Positions 25,047 to 33,400 of a stretch of 64,000 nucleotides of DNA are shown here, piece after piece. This DNA comes from CAVSNH01 sp963729275 (GTDB taxonomy: Bacteria > Actinomycetota > Acidimicrobiia > Acidimicrobiales > RAAP-2). The DNA lies in contig CAVSNH010000013.1 of NCBI GenBank assembly GCA_963729275.1, forward strand, positions 372,001 to 436,000. Direction: 5' to 3'. Every line of letters starts with the position of its first letter. Within the stretch, counting starts at the first letter, position 1. The translations under genes were made by a program, and so were the position numbers. The notes under the pieces were generated by a model, which did not search any database, was not told where the DNA came from, and worked only from the letters and a program-made list of their open reading frames with translations.

Positions 25047-26057
25047 TCAGCCCGGATCGTCCTCGTGCCCGGCCGGGGTGAGCCCGAAGTAGGCGTCCAT
25101 GGGCTCGATCTCGCCCCGCACCACCTTGTCGATCATCGTGCAGATGGGAAGAGCAAGGCCGTGGCGCTCGGCCAGCTCCAGGGCGATGGTCGCGGTGCCG
25201 ACGCCCTCGGCCACCATGTGCATCTCGGCCAGGACGTCCTCGAGAGCACGGCCTTTGCCCAGCTGCTCACCCACCATCCGGTTGCGGCTGTGAGGGCTCA
25301 TACAAGTGGCGATGAGGTCGCCCATCCCGGCCAGGCCGGCGAAGGTCATGGGCTGGGCCCCCATGGCCACCCCCAGGCGGGCCAGTTCGGCCAATCCCCG
25401 AGACATGACCGCCGCCCTCGTGTTGTCGCCCACCCCGAGCCCCTCACCGATGCCGGAGGCAATGGCGATGACGTTCTTCAGCGCGCCGCCCATCTCGCAG
25501 CCGACGACGTCGTGGTTCACGTAGACACGGAAAACGCCACGGGTGACCACCTTCTGGATGGCGCTCGCGACCTCGAGGTCCTTGGTGGCGATGACCGCGG
25601 CTGCGGCTTTCCCCTGCATGATCTCGACGGCGATGTTGGGGCCGGTGAGGGCGGCCACCGGGTGCCCGGGCATGACCTCCTTGATGACCTCGGTCATGCG
25701 CAAGTGGGTGCCGCGCTCGAGCCCCTTGGCCAGGCTCACGACCGGGACCCAGGGACGTACGTAGCTGACCGCCTCCTCGAGGACGCTGCGGAAGCCGGAG
25801 GAGGGCACCCCCACGACCAACAGGTCGGCCTGACAGACGGCGGTGGCCAGGTCGGGGGTGGCAGTCAGCGAGGAGGGGAGCTCGAAGCCGGGAAGGTACG
25901 TCGGGTTCTCGTGCTCGGTGTCGATCGACCGGGCCACCTCGGGGTCCCGCGCCCAGAGCACGGTCTGGTGGCGCGGGGCAACCAGGGAAGCCATGGTCGT
26001 GCCCCACGAGCCTCCCCCGAGGACGGCGATCTTCAACGGGTCACTCTTCCCGCCCAT
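25047..26057 (-). CDS. gpsA: NAD(P)H-dependent glycerol-3-phosphate dehydrogenase
   Basis: Reduces dihydroxyacetone phosphate to sn-glycerol-3-phosphate, the backbone of phospholipids. The 336-residue product has the dinucleotide loop IAVLGGGSWGTTMASLVAPR, VPVVSLAKGLERGTHLRMTE, the substrate segment VAALTGPNIAVEIMQGKAAA, catalytic Lys in GCEMGGALKNVIAIASGIGE, and LAGMGDLIATCMSPHSRNRM. Length and motif order are those of the bacterial enzyme. The ATG at 26057 lies inside the end of pepA (17-nt overlap), so gpsA is the last gene of an adenosyltransferase-pepA-gpsA operon. Confidence 0.95.
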   Translation of the reverse strand: MGGKSDPLKIAVLGGGSWGTTMASLVAPRHQTVLWARDPEVARSIDTEHENPTYLPGFELPSSLTATPDLATAVCQADLLVVGVPSSGFRSVLEEAVSYVRPWVPVVSLAKGLERGTHLRMTEVIKEVMPGHPVAALTGPNIAVEIMQGKAAAAVIATKDLEVASAIQKVVTRGVFRVYVNHDVVGCEMGGALKNVIAIASGIGEGLGVGDNTRAAVMSRGLAELARLGVAMGAQPMTFAGLAGMGDLIATCMSPHSRNRMVGEQLGKGRALEDVLAEMHMVAEGVGTATIALELAERHGLALPICTMIDKVVRGEIEPMDAYFGLTPAGHEDDPG

Positions 26058-27624
26058 GGGCCAGGCGGCGGCGGACGTGCTCGGAGGTCACCAGGTTGAC
26101 CAACGTGCGGACACCGAAACCGGTGCCGCCCTTCGACAGATAACGCGTTGTCTCCTCCGCCCGAGCCGGACCGGCCATGTCGATGTGGACCCAGGGGACC
26201 GATCCCACGAACTCACGCAGCAGCATGGCGGCGGCGATGCTGCCGGCCTGACCGGGGCGCCCGATGTTGCGCATGTCCGCTACCTCCGAGTCGATGTGGC
26301 TGCGGTAGTCGTCGGGAAGTGGCATCGGCCAGCTGGGCTCGCCGGCCTTCTCCCCGGCCTGCCGCACGTCCTCGAGAAGCTCCGAGTCCGTACCGAACAA
26401 ACTGGCGATGTCCTTGCCCAGGGCCACCACCGCGGCCCCGGTCAGCGTGGCCAGGTCGACGATGGCATCGGGTGCCGCCTCGGCGGCCAGGGTCAGGCCA
26501 TCAGACAGCACGAGGCGACCTTCGGCGTCGGTGTTGAGCACCTCGATGGTCTTGCCGTTCCGGGTGGTGAGCACGTCGCCCGGCTTGGTGGCGGAGCCAC
26601 CCGGCATGTTCTCGGTCAAGGGCGCGATGGCGGTGATCCGCATGGGGGCGCCGAGGGCGGCGGCCGCGTCGAGGGCACTGACCACCACCGCCGCCCCGCT
26701 CATGTCCGTCTTCATGGTCTCCATGCCGCTCGCCGTCTTGAGCGAGAGCCCCCCCGAGTCGAAGGTGATGCCCTTCCCCACGAAGGCGATGTGCGGGAGG
26801 TCCTCGCCAACAGAGCCGGCGGGGCGGTACTCGGCCCGAACCAGTCGGGGCGGCTGGGTCGACCCCCGAGACACCCCGAGCAGACCACCGAGTCGCTCCG
26901 CAGTGATGCGCTCCTCGTCCCAGACCTCGATCGACACCTCGGGCACCGGGGCGAACCGCTCGGTGAAGACGGCGGCGAACCGCTCGGGAGTGAGGGAGCT
27001 CGGCGGCTCGTTCACGAGGTCGCGGGCGAGGGCCACCGACTCGGCGATCCGAGCCCCCCGCCGGGCACCCTCCTCGGCCTCGGCCGCGTCGCCGTTCTTC
27101 GGGACAAGGACGAGACAGGCCAGTTGCGACGACGGCTCGGCGGTGCGGAAGGCGTCGTACTGGTAGGCGGCCAGCATCCCGCCCTCGGCCGCCGCCCCGG
27201 CCCGGTCGACGACGCTCGCCGCCCCGGTCGGCGGGGCCTCAGGCAGGAGGAAGGCTCCGCTTCCGGTATGGCTGGCGGCCCGCACGAAGGCGGCTACCGC
27301 CCGCCGCAGCGACTCGAGGCCACGGTCGCCGCTCGCCTCGTCGGCATCCCCCATCCCCACGAGCAGGAGCTCGAAGAGCGGGCCTTGCTCCGAACCGCCT
27401 TCCGGCGACGACGGCCCGGGCCACCAGGCCACCTGCCCCACCTTGCCGGAGAACCCGTGACGGTGGCACCAGGCGCTGTCCGGCTCGCCGGTCAATCCCA
27501 GCGTCGACTCCATGCGACGACCGTCCACCGCCAGGCGCGGAGCGTCAGTCCCGACGTGCACGGGCACGCCGACGACGTCCATGCCCTCCGTCGCGGCGCG
27601 GCCCGATCGGACCTCGATGATCAT
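26041..27624 (-). CDS. pepA: Leucyl aminopeptidase, M17 family
   Basis: Cytosolic two-metal aminopeptidase releasing N-terminal residues from peptides. The C-terminal catalytic domain shows HIAFVGKGITFDSGGLSLKT with the metal Lys and Asp, TMKTDMSGAAVVVSALDAAA, and the M17 signature NTDAEGRLVLSDGL, followed by PDAIVDLATLTGAAVVALGK. The less conserved N-terminal macro-like domain covers about the first 180 residues. At 527 residues it is slightly longer than most relatives. The ATG at 27624 overlaps the adenosyltransferase stop as ATGA. Besides peptide turnover, M17 enzymes can bind DNA; nothing here shows that. Confidence 0.93.
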   Translation of the reverse strand: MIIEVRSGRAATEGMDVVGVPVHVGTDAPRLAVDGRRMESTLGLTGEPDSAWCHRHGFSGKVGQVAWWPGPSSPEGGSEQGPLFELLLVGMGDADEASGDRGLESLRRAVAAFVRAASHTGSGAFLLPEAPPTGAASVVDRAGAAAEGGMLAAYQYDAFRTAEPSSQLACLVLVPKNGDAAEAEEGARRGARIAESVALARDLVNEPPSSLTPERFAAVFTERFAPVPEVSIEVWDEERITAERLGGLLGVSRGSTQPPRLVRAEYRPAGSVGEDLPHIAFVGKGITFDSGGLSLKTASGMETMKTDMSGAAVVVSALDAAAALGAPMRITAIAPLTENMPGGSATKPGDVLTTRNGKTIEVLNTDAEGRLVLSDGLTLAAEAAPDAIVDLATLTGAAVVALGKDIASLFGTDSELLEDVRQAGEKAGEPSWPMPLPDDYRSHIDSEVADMRNIGRPGQAGSIAAAMLLREFVGSVPWVHIDMAGPARAEETTRYLSKGGTGFGVRTLVNLVTSEHVRRRLAHGREE

Positions 27625-28232
27625 GGGCGGGTGTCGGCCGGGCCGTCGGCCCGTGCCCGTCTGCCACGCGGCGATCCCCGGGCGAGCAGGTGGGCGTCAC
27701 CCTCCGCCCATCGGGCCATGGCCCACAGCAGGTCCGAGAGCCGGTTGAGGTAGCGGTCGGCCGCTGAACCGTCGATGGGGTGGGCGACGTAGAGCCGCTC
27801 GGCCCGCCGCACGATGGTGCGGGCCAGGTCGAGTGCGGCGGACGCCCGATTGACCCCGGGGATGACGAAGTCGGCCGGCATGGCGAAGCGCTCCTTCAGC
27901 TCGTCGATGCGCGCCTCCAACGCCTCGACCATGGCTTCGGTGACCAGTGTTGTCCCACCGACCAGCTTCGAGCGGTGCTCGGGAGCGGTCGACAACTCGG
28001 ACATCAGCACGTAGAGCTGGCGCTCGAGCTCGGTCAGGAGGACGTCGAGCTCGCCGCCGGGCTCGACTTCGGCCCGGGCCAGGCCCATCGCGGCCTGGGC
28101 CTCGTCGACGGTGCCGCTCATCTCTACGGCGGGCGAGTCCTTGGCCGCCCGGCCCCCGTAGAGAAGGCCGGTGGTGCCGTCGTCCCCGGTCCTCGTGTAG
28201 ATCTTCACCGACTTCGCGCTCTTGCTCGGCAC
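27621..28232 (-). CDS. Cob(I)alamin adenosyltransferase, PduO type
   Basis: Transfers adenosyl from ATP to reduced cobalamin, giving the adenosylcobalamin used by methylmalonyl-CoA mutase. The 203 residues contain the ATP-binding N-terminus KIYTRTGDDGTTGLLYGGR, the segment VEMSGTVDEAQAAMGLARA, FVIPGVNRASAALDLARTIV and the C-terminal RRAERLYVAHPIDGSAADRY with LNRLSDLLWAMARWAE, all standard for the PduO fold. A basic tail of about 20 residues follows. The GTG at 28232 is preceded by TAGCAT and a 7-nt gap, so the operon message is probably leaderless. It is divergent from metH, the other cobalamin gene, and about 8 kb from the mutase. Confidence 0.93.
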   Translation of the reverse strand: MPSKSAKSVKIYTRTGDDGTTGLLYGGRAAKDSPAVEMSGTVDEAQAAMGLARAEVEPGGELDVLLTELERQLYVLMSELSTAPEHRSKLVGGTTLVTEAMVEALEARIDELKERFAMPADFVIPGVNRASAALDLARTIVRRAERLYVAHPIDGSAADRYLNRLSDLLWAMARWAEGDAHLLARGSPRGRRARADGPADTRP

Positions 28233-28239
28233 CGGCTCG

Positions 28240-28245
28240 ATGCTA
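28240..28245 (-). promoter_or_regulatory. -10 element TAGCAT for the adenosyltransferase operon, leaderless
   Basis: The minus-strand hexamer TAGCAT is followed by 7 nt and then GTG at 28232. No purine-rich ribosome-binding site fits in that gap. Confidence 0.45.
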
Positions 28246-28324
28246 AACGACCGGCCGACGACGACCCCCGCCCGACCGAGGGTCGACAGGGCCCCAACCA
28301 GGGCGCCGGTAGCCTTGTGGGACC

Positions 28325-31300
28325 GTGGTCCCCGAACGCTCCTCCGCCTATCTGGCCGCTGCCACCGAGGGCGTCGTCATATTCGACGGCGCCATGGGGA
28401 CCAATCTGCAGCTGGCCGGGCTCGGCCCCGACGACTTCGGCGGCCCCGAACTCGAGGGGTGCAACGAGCTGCTGGTGCTGACCCGGCCCGACGTGGTCGA
28501 GGGCATCCATCGCTCCTTCTTGGAGGTGGGCTGCGACGTCGTCGAGTGCGACGCCTTCGGCGCCTTCGCCCCGGTGCTGGCCGAGTACGGGCAGGCCCAC
28601 AGGGTCCGCGAGATCAACCTGGCCGCGGCCACCCTGGCCCGGCGAGCGGCCGACGACTTCTCGACGGCCGAGCGCCCCCGCTGGGTGGCCGGGAACCTCG
28701 GGCCGGGGACGAAGTTCCCCACCCTGGGCCAGATCCGCTACGCCGATCTCCGCGACGCCTACCAGGAGCAGGCCGCCGCCCTGCTCGAGGGAGGCGTCGA
28801 CCTGTTCATCATCGAGACGGTCTTCGACCTCCTGCAGGCCAAGTCGGCCATCAACGGCGTGCGCCGGGCCATGGCCGCGGCCGACCGCCAGCTGCCCATC
28901 CAGGTCCAGGTGACCATAGAGCTCACCGGCACCATGCTGCCGGGCACCGAGATCGGTGCCGCGCTCAACGCGCTCTCGGCCATGGACGTCGACGTGATCG
29001 GCCTCAACTGCGCCACCGGTCCGGCCGAGATGTTCGAGCCGCTGCGGCACCTGTCCGCTCACGCCTCCGTGCCCATCAGCTGCCTGCCCAATGCCGGGCT
29101 CCCCTCGGTGGTGGACGGAGCCATGCACTACGACCTCACTCCCGACCAGCTGGCCGACTTCCACCGCCAGTTCGTCACCGAGCTCGGGGTGTCGGTCATC
29201 GGGGGGTGCTGTGGCACCACGCCGGCCCACCTGGCCGCGACGGTGGCTGCGTGCCGTGACCTCACGCCGGCCGTCCGCCATCCCGAGGTGGAGCCGGGGG
29301 CCGCCTCCATCTACACCCCCGTGTCCTTCCACCAGGACACGTCGTTCCTGGTGGTGGGCGAGCGCACCAATGCCAACGGCTCGAAGAAGTTCCGTGACGC
29401 CATGCTCGAGGGTGACTGGGACACCTGTGTGGCCATCGCCCGGGACCAGGTGAAGGAGGGCTCGCATCTCATCGACGTGTGTGTCGACTACACGGGTGCC
29501 GACGGGGTAGCCGACATGGAGGAGGTCGTCTCGCGTTTCGCCACCCAGTCGACCGCGCCGCTCGTGGTGGACTCGACGGAAGCACCTGTCGTCGAGACCG
29601 CGCTGTCCTGGATCGGCGGCCGAGCGGTGATCAACTCGGTCAACCTCGAAGAAGGGGACGAACCCGGCACCCGTCTCGACTCGTTCCTGCGGCTGGCCAA
29701 GGAGTTCGGCGCCGCCGTCGTCTGCACCTGCATCGACACCGAGGGCCAGGCCCGGACGGCCGAATGGAAGCTGCGGGCGGCCACGGCCATCCGCGACCTC
29801 GCCGTCGGGCGCTACGGGCTGAAGCCCGAGGACCTGCTCTTCGACCCGCTGGCCCTGCCGCTGTCCACGGGCATGGAGGAGAGCCGTCGTGACGGCATCG
29901 AGACCCTCGAGGGCATCCGGCGCATCAAGGCCGAGCTCCCCGGCGTCTACACCATCCTCGGTCTCTCCAACGTCTCCTTCGGCCTCAACCCGGCGGCCCG
30001 TCAGGTCCTCAACTCCGTCTTCCTGCACGAGTGCGTGGAGGCCGGGCTCGACGCGGCCATCGTCCACGCCTCGAAGATCCTGCCCCTGTCCAAGATCGAC
30101 GAGCGGGCCCGCGAGGTCTGCCTCGACCTCGTCTACGACCGCCGCGGCGACGGCTACGACCCTCTGTCCGAGCTCTTGTCGATCTTCGAGGGAGCGTCGG
30201 CCACGTCCTCCGGCCCGACCGAGGACCGCAGTGGTTGGACGCTCGAGCGGCGACTCGAGCAGCGCATCGTCGACGGCGACCGCAACGGCCTCGAGGCCGA
30301 GCTCGACGAGGCCATGGCGGCCGGCCACTCTCCGCTGGCCATCATCAACGACATCCTCCTGTCCGGGATGAAGACGGTGGGCGAGCTCTTCGCCTCGGGC
30401 GAGATGCAGCTGCCGTTCGTCCTCGGCTCGGCCGAGACCATGAAGACGGCTGTCGCCCACCTCGAGCCCCACATGGAGAAGGCCGACCAGGGCGGCAAGG
30501 GCACGATCGTCTTGGCCACGGTCAAGGGTGACGTCCACGACATCGGCAAGAACCTGGTCGACATCATCCTGACCAACAACGGCTACTCGGTGCGCAACCT
30601 CGGCATCAAGGTGGGGATCAACGAGATGGTCCAGGCTGCCGAAGAGGCAGGAGCCGACGCCATCGGCATGAGCGGACTGTTGGTCAAGTCCACGCTCATC
30701 ATGCGCGACAACCTGGAGGAGCTCAACCGGCGCGAGCTCGAGCGCATCCCGGTCATCCTGGGCGGCGCCGCGCTCACTCGCACCTATGTCGAACGCGACC
30801 TCCGCGAGGTGTACAACGGACGCCTCTTCTACGGCAAGGACGCCTTCGAGGGGCTGCGGACCATGGACCGGCTGGTCGAGATGACCAAGACCGGAGAGGA
30901 CGACCCGAGCTTCGGGACCACCCTCGGAAGCCGAAACCTCGGTCCGCGCCGCAGCGAGCAACGTCGCCAGGCGGCGGCCGAGGCCATCGCCCGCGGCGAG
31001 ACGCTGCCGGTACGGGCACCTTCGGTGGCCACCGACAACCCGACCTTCCCCCCGCCGTTCGTCGGCAGCCGGGTGGCCAAGGGCATTTCCATCGACGAGG
31101 TGGCCACCTATCTCAACGAGACGGCGCTGTTCCGTAACCAATGGGGGTTCCGGCCCGAGGGCGGTGAGGACGACCGTGCCTTCAAGGACCGGGTCCGAGC
31201 ACTGCTCCGCGACCAGCTGGCCGAGGCCAAGGCGGAGCAACTGCTCGTCCCCCAGGTGGTGTGGGGCCACTTCGCGGCCAACGCCGAGGGCAACGACCTC

Positions 31301-31828
31301 GTCATCTGGAAGGACGACAGCCGCAGCTCCGAATGGATGCGCTACGCATTCCCCCGCCAGACCCAGGACCCCTTCCTCTGTATCAGCGACTTCTTCCGGT
31401 CGGTGTCCTCCGGCGAGCCCGACTGGGCCAGCTTCATGCTCGTCAGCATGGGCTCGCGAGTCTCCGAGGAGGCAGCCCGGCGTTTCGGGTCCAACGAGTA
31501 CCAGCGCTACCTCTACCTGCACGGCCTGGGTGTGGAGATGGCGGAAGCTCTGGCCGAGTACTGGCACCGGCGCATCCGCCAGGAGCTCGGCTTCGCCGAC
31601 GAGGACGGACCCACCCTGACCGGACTCTTCCGCCAGCAGTACCGCGGCGGCCGCTACTCGTGGGGCTATCCGGCCTGTCCCGACCTCGAGGACAACGCCA
31701 AGGTGGTCGATCTTCTCGGTGGCGACCGCATCGGGGTCACGGTCAGCGAGGGGTTCCAGCTCCATCCGGAGCAGTCGACGACGGCCATCGTCTGCCACCA
31801 CCCCCAGGCCAAGTACTTCGTGGCCTGA
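28325..31828 (+). CDS. metH: Cobalamin-dependent methionine synthase
   Basis: Transfers methyl from methyltetrahydrofolate via methylcobalamin to homocysteine. The 1167 residues hold all four modules. The homocysteine-binding barrel runs from VVIFDGAMGTNLQ to the zinc site GGCCGTTPAHL near residue 294. The pterin barrel starts at FLVVGERTNANGSKKFRDAM. The cobalamin cap and Rossmann domain carry TVKGDVHDIGKNLVDIIL, whose His near 738 coordinates cobalt. The C-terminal reactivation domain has the SAM-binding pattern RxxxGY in RYSWGYPACPDL near 1108. It starts at GTG 28325, with TAGCCT ending 9 nt upstream. No cobalamin riboswitch fits in the 92-bp divergent spacer. Confidence 0.96.
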   Translation: MVPERSSAYLAAATEGVVIFDGAMGTNLQLAGLGPDDFGGPELEGCNELLVLTRPDVVEGIHRSFLEVGCDVVECDAFGAFAPVLAEYGQAHRVREINLAAATLARRAADDFSTAERPRWVAGNLGPGTKFPTLGQIRYADLRDAYQEQAAALLEGGVDLFIIETVFDLLQAKSAINGVRRAMAAADRQLPIQVQVTIELTGTMLPGTEIGAALNALSAMDVDVIGLNCATGPAEMFEPLRHLSAHASVPISCLPNAGLPSVVDGAMHYDLTPDQLADFHRQFVTELGVSVIGGCCGTTPAHLAATVAACRDLTPAVRHPEVEPGAASIYTPVSFHQDTSFLVVGERTNANGSKKFRDAMLEGDWDTCVAIARDQVKEGSHLIDVCVDYTGADGVADMEEVVSRFATQSTAPLVVDSTEAPVVETALSWIGGRAVINSVNLEEGDEPGTRLDSFLRLAKEFGAAVVCTCIDTEGQARTAEWKLRAATAIRDLAVGRYGLKPEDLLFDPLALPLSTGMEESRRDGIETLEGIRRIKAELPGVYTILGLSNVSFGLNPAARQVLNSVFLHECVEAGLDAAIVHASKILPLSKIDERAREVCLDLVYDRRGDGYDPLSELLSIFEGASATSSGPTEDRSGWTLERRLEQRIVDGDRNGLEAELDEAMAAGHSPLAIINDILLSGMKTVGELFASGEMQLPFVLGSAETMKTAVAHLEPHMEKADQGGKGTIVLATVKGDVHDIGKNLVDIILTNNGYSVRNLGIKVGINEMVQAAEEAGADAIGMSGLLVKSTLIMRDNLEELNRRELERIPVILGGAALTRTYVERDLREVYNGRLFYGKDAFEGLRTMDRLVEMTKTGEDDPSFGTTLGSRNLGPRRSEQRRQAAAEAIARGETLPVRAPSVATDNPTFPPPFVGSRVAKGISIDEVATYLNETALFRNQWGFRPEGGEDDRAFKDRVRALLRDQLAEAKAEQLLVPQVVWGHFAANAEGNDLVIWKDDSRSSEWMRYAFPRQTQDPFLCISDFFRSVSSGEPDWASFMLVSMGSRVSEEAARRFGSNEYQRYLYLHGLGVEMAEALAEYWHRRIRQELGFADEDGPTLTGLFRQQYRGGRYSWGYPACPDLEDNAKVVDLLGGDRIGVTVSEGFQLHPEQSTTAIVCHHPQAKYFVA

Positions 31829-31852
31829 TCGCCGGAGGGATCGGCCGGATCC

Positions 31853-32605
31853 GTGGGAGGTGAGCGGTCTCGGCCCCGGTACACCTTCGGTGACGACGAC
31901 CCGGCCGGCGAGCGACTGCGACTGGTCGCCGACGCCTACCGGCCGACGTCCGAGTCCTTCGTCACCCGCCACGCCCGGCGGAGCCCTGCCTCGGCCCTCG
32001 ACCTCGGATGCGGTCCCGGCTTCAGCACCGAGCTTCTCGCTCACGTGTGCCGTCCCCGCCGGCTGCTCGGTATCGACGCCGCGCCATCGTTCATCGACCT
32101 GGCCCGAAGGCGAGTGCCGGACGCCGAGTTCGCCGAGCACGACGCCTCGGTGACGCCGCTTCCGGGCGCGCCGGCCACAATGATCTACGCCCGGCTGCTC
32201 CTGGCCCATCTCCCCGACCCCCTCGGAATGGCCCGGCGGTGGCAGGGTGAGCTCTCGGCCGGGGGCACGCTCCTCGTCGAGGACCTCGAGGACATCACTG
32301 CGCCGACAGGTCCTCTGCGCGACTACGAAGCGCTGTCGACCGAGATGGTGCGATCGGGCGGCGGGTCGATGTATGCCGGGCGAGCTCTCGCCCCGCTGGG
32401 CGGGAGCTGCGTCGAGGTCCGCGTGCCGGCCCGGCTGGCCGCGACCATCTCTCTGGTCAACGTCGAACGGTGGTCGGGGGAAGCGCCCGAAGGGCCAGGG
32501 CGTCGGCACCTCGATCAGCTGTCTCGAGGCCTCGGGAAGGTGGCGGTTGCCGGCTCGGGAACGGTGGTGTGGACCGTGCGCCAGGTGGCCGCTTCCGCCG
32601 AGTGA
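31853..32605 (+). CDS. Class I SAM-dependent methyltransferase, unknown substrate
   Basis: The SAM-binding motif ALDLGCGPGFSTELLAHV lies near residue 45, followed by RLLGIDAAPSFIDLARRRVP and the DASVTPLPGAPATMIYARLL stretch that lines the cofactor pocket. The protein of 250 residues is a compact type-11-like methyltransferase. The GTG at 31853 follows the metH stop by 24 nt with CGGAGGG upstream, so it is probably the second gene of the metH transcript. That would fit using SAM made from methionine, but the acceptor is unknown. It resembles, at the level of motif layout, the other methyltransferase at 41480, and the two could be distant paralogs. Confidence 0.85.
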   Translation: MGGERSRPRYTFGDDDPAGERLRLVADAYRPTSESFVTRHARRSPASALDLGCGPGFSTELLAHVCRPRRLLGIDAAPSFIDLARRRVPDAEFAEHDASVTPLPGAPATMIYARLLLAHLPDPLGMARRWQGELSAGGTLLVEDLEDITAPTGPLRDYEALSTEMVRSGGGSMYAGRALAPLGGSCVEVRVPARLAATISLVNVERWSGEAPEGPGRRHLDQLSRGLGKVAVAGSGTVVWTVRQVAASAE

Positions 32606-32680
32606 CCGTTGCTTCACAAAAGGTGCCCGGCGGCGGTTTTTGGCCGCCGAAATTCATATCGAAATGACCAGGTCAGTGAG

Positions 32681-32686
32681 TACGAT
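32681..32686 (+). promoter_or_regulatory. -10 element TACGAT, leaderless
   Basis: TACGAT is followed by exactly 6 nt and then the ATG at 32693. The surrounding 50 bp are unusually A+T-rich for this genome. Confidence 0.5.
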
Positions 32687-32692
32687 TGAGCC

Positions 32693-33304
32693 ATGGGGCA
32701 GGTTGACCCCGGCAGTGCCGGGCTGGTGGTCGCAACAGTCGGCTCACGACAGCTCGAGATCGTCGCCGTGGGGGCGGCCGTCCTTTTCGCCGTGCTTCTC
32801 GTCGTCGTCAAGTTGTGGTTCTCCCACGCCCAGCGACTGCGGAAGGCCGCCAGCAGCGGCTACCACCAGCACGACCTGGCCCACTACACCCCGAGAGGGG
32901 TTGAGCCGGAGACCGAGCCGTCGGATGACCCGCGCTCCCGACCGCTCGCCCCCACCTTCGCGGCACCCACCGCCGGCGCTCGGCCAGGGCGAGCCGGTGA
33001 GCACCATGTGCCGTCCCCCGCCGCTCCGACGACCGGCCGGCGTACGTCCCCCTTCGGGGTCTTCGACCCGACGGCCGACGTCGTTCGGGCGTTCGACACG
33101 GCCGAAGCTCAGCGCCTCCGGCCGCCGACCCAAATTCCGCCGGCCCTTGTCCAACCGGCCGAGGCAGGATCGGGCGAGGAGCCGCCCGAAGGAGTGCCAG
33201 ATCTCGACGGCGAAGAAGAGATCCCGCCCCCGGAGGGTGCCCTCCCGCTGCTCCAGCAACCAGCCCCGCCTCCGGAGCCGGAGAAGCATTCCTCGGCTGG
33301 CTGA
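32693..33304 (+). CDS. Small single-pass membrane protein with Pro/Glu-rich cytoplasmic tail
   Basis: No family recognised. The 203 residues consist of a short N-terminal part and one membrane helix at about 22-45 (EIVAVGAAVLFAVLLVVVKL). A long, low-complexity, Pro-, Ala- and Glu-rich region then runs to the end and would be disordered. A compact motif SPFGVFDPTADVVRAFDTAE around 120-140 is the only ordered-looking stretch and could be a binding site. By the charge rule (KLWFSHAQRLRK after the helix) the tail is cytoplasmic. The ATG at 32693 lies 6 nt after a TACGAT hexamer. The layout resembles adaptor-type divisome or signalling proteins, which is only an analogy. Confidence 0.65.
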   Translation: MGQVDPGSAGLVVATVGSRQLEIVAVGAAVLFAVLLVVVKLWFSHAQRLRKAASSGYHQHDLAHYTPRGVEPETEPSDDPRSRPLAPTFAAPTAGARPGRAGEHHVPSPAAPTTGRRTSPFGVFDPTADVVRAFDTAEAQRLRPPTQIPPALVQPAEAGSGEEPPEGVPDLDGEEEIPPPEGALPLLQQPAPPPEPEKHSSAG

Positions 33305-33400
33305 GCGATCATTCGCTGACCGCCTGATCGCCCCACCCTCTCCGGGGTGCGAACCCGGGCTTCTTGGCGACCCATGAGCGCCTGGCGAGGAGGATGAGCC

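Noticed and set aside
28233..28324. Possible cobalamin riboswitch between the adenosyltransferase and metH genes
   Set aside because: The spacer is only 92 bp, shorter than the ~200-nt element, and no B12-box-like sequence was seen.
28205..32617. 1470-codon open frame on the minus strand opposite metH
   Set aside because: It is a mirror of the metH codon pattern in a G+C-rich gene; the translation is rich in Gly, Val, His and Asp and has no family motif, while metH is complete on the other strand.
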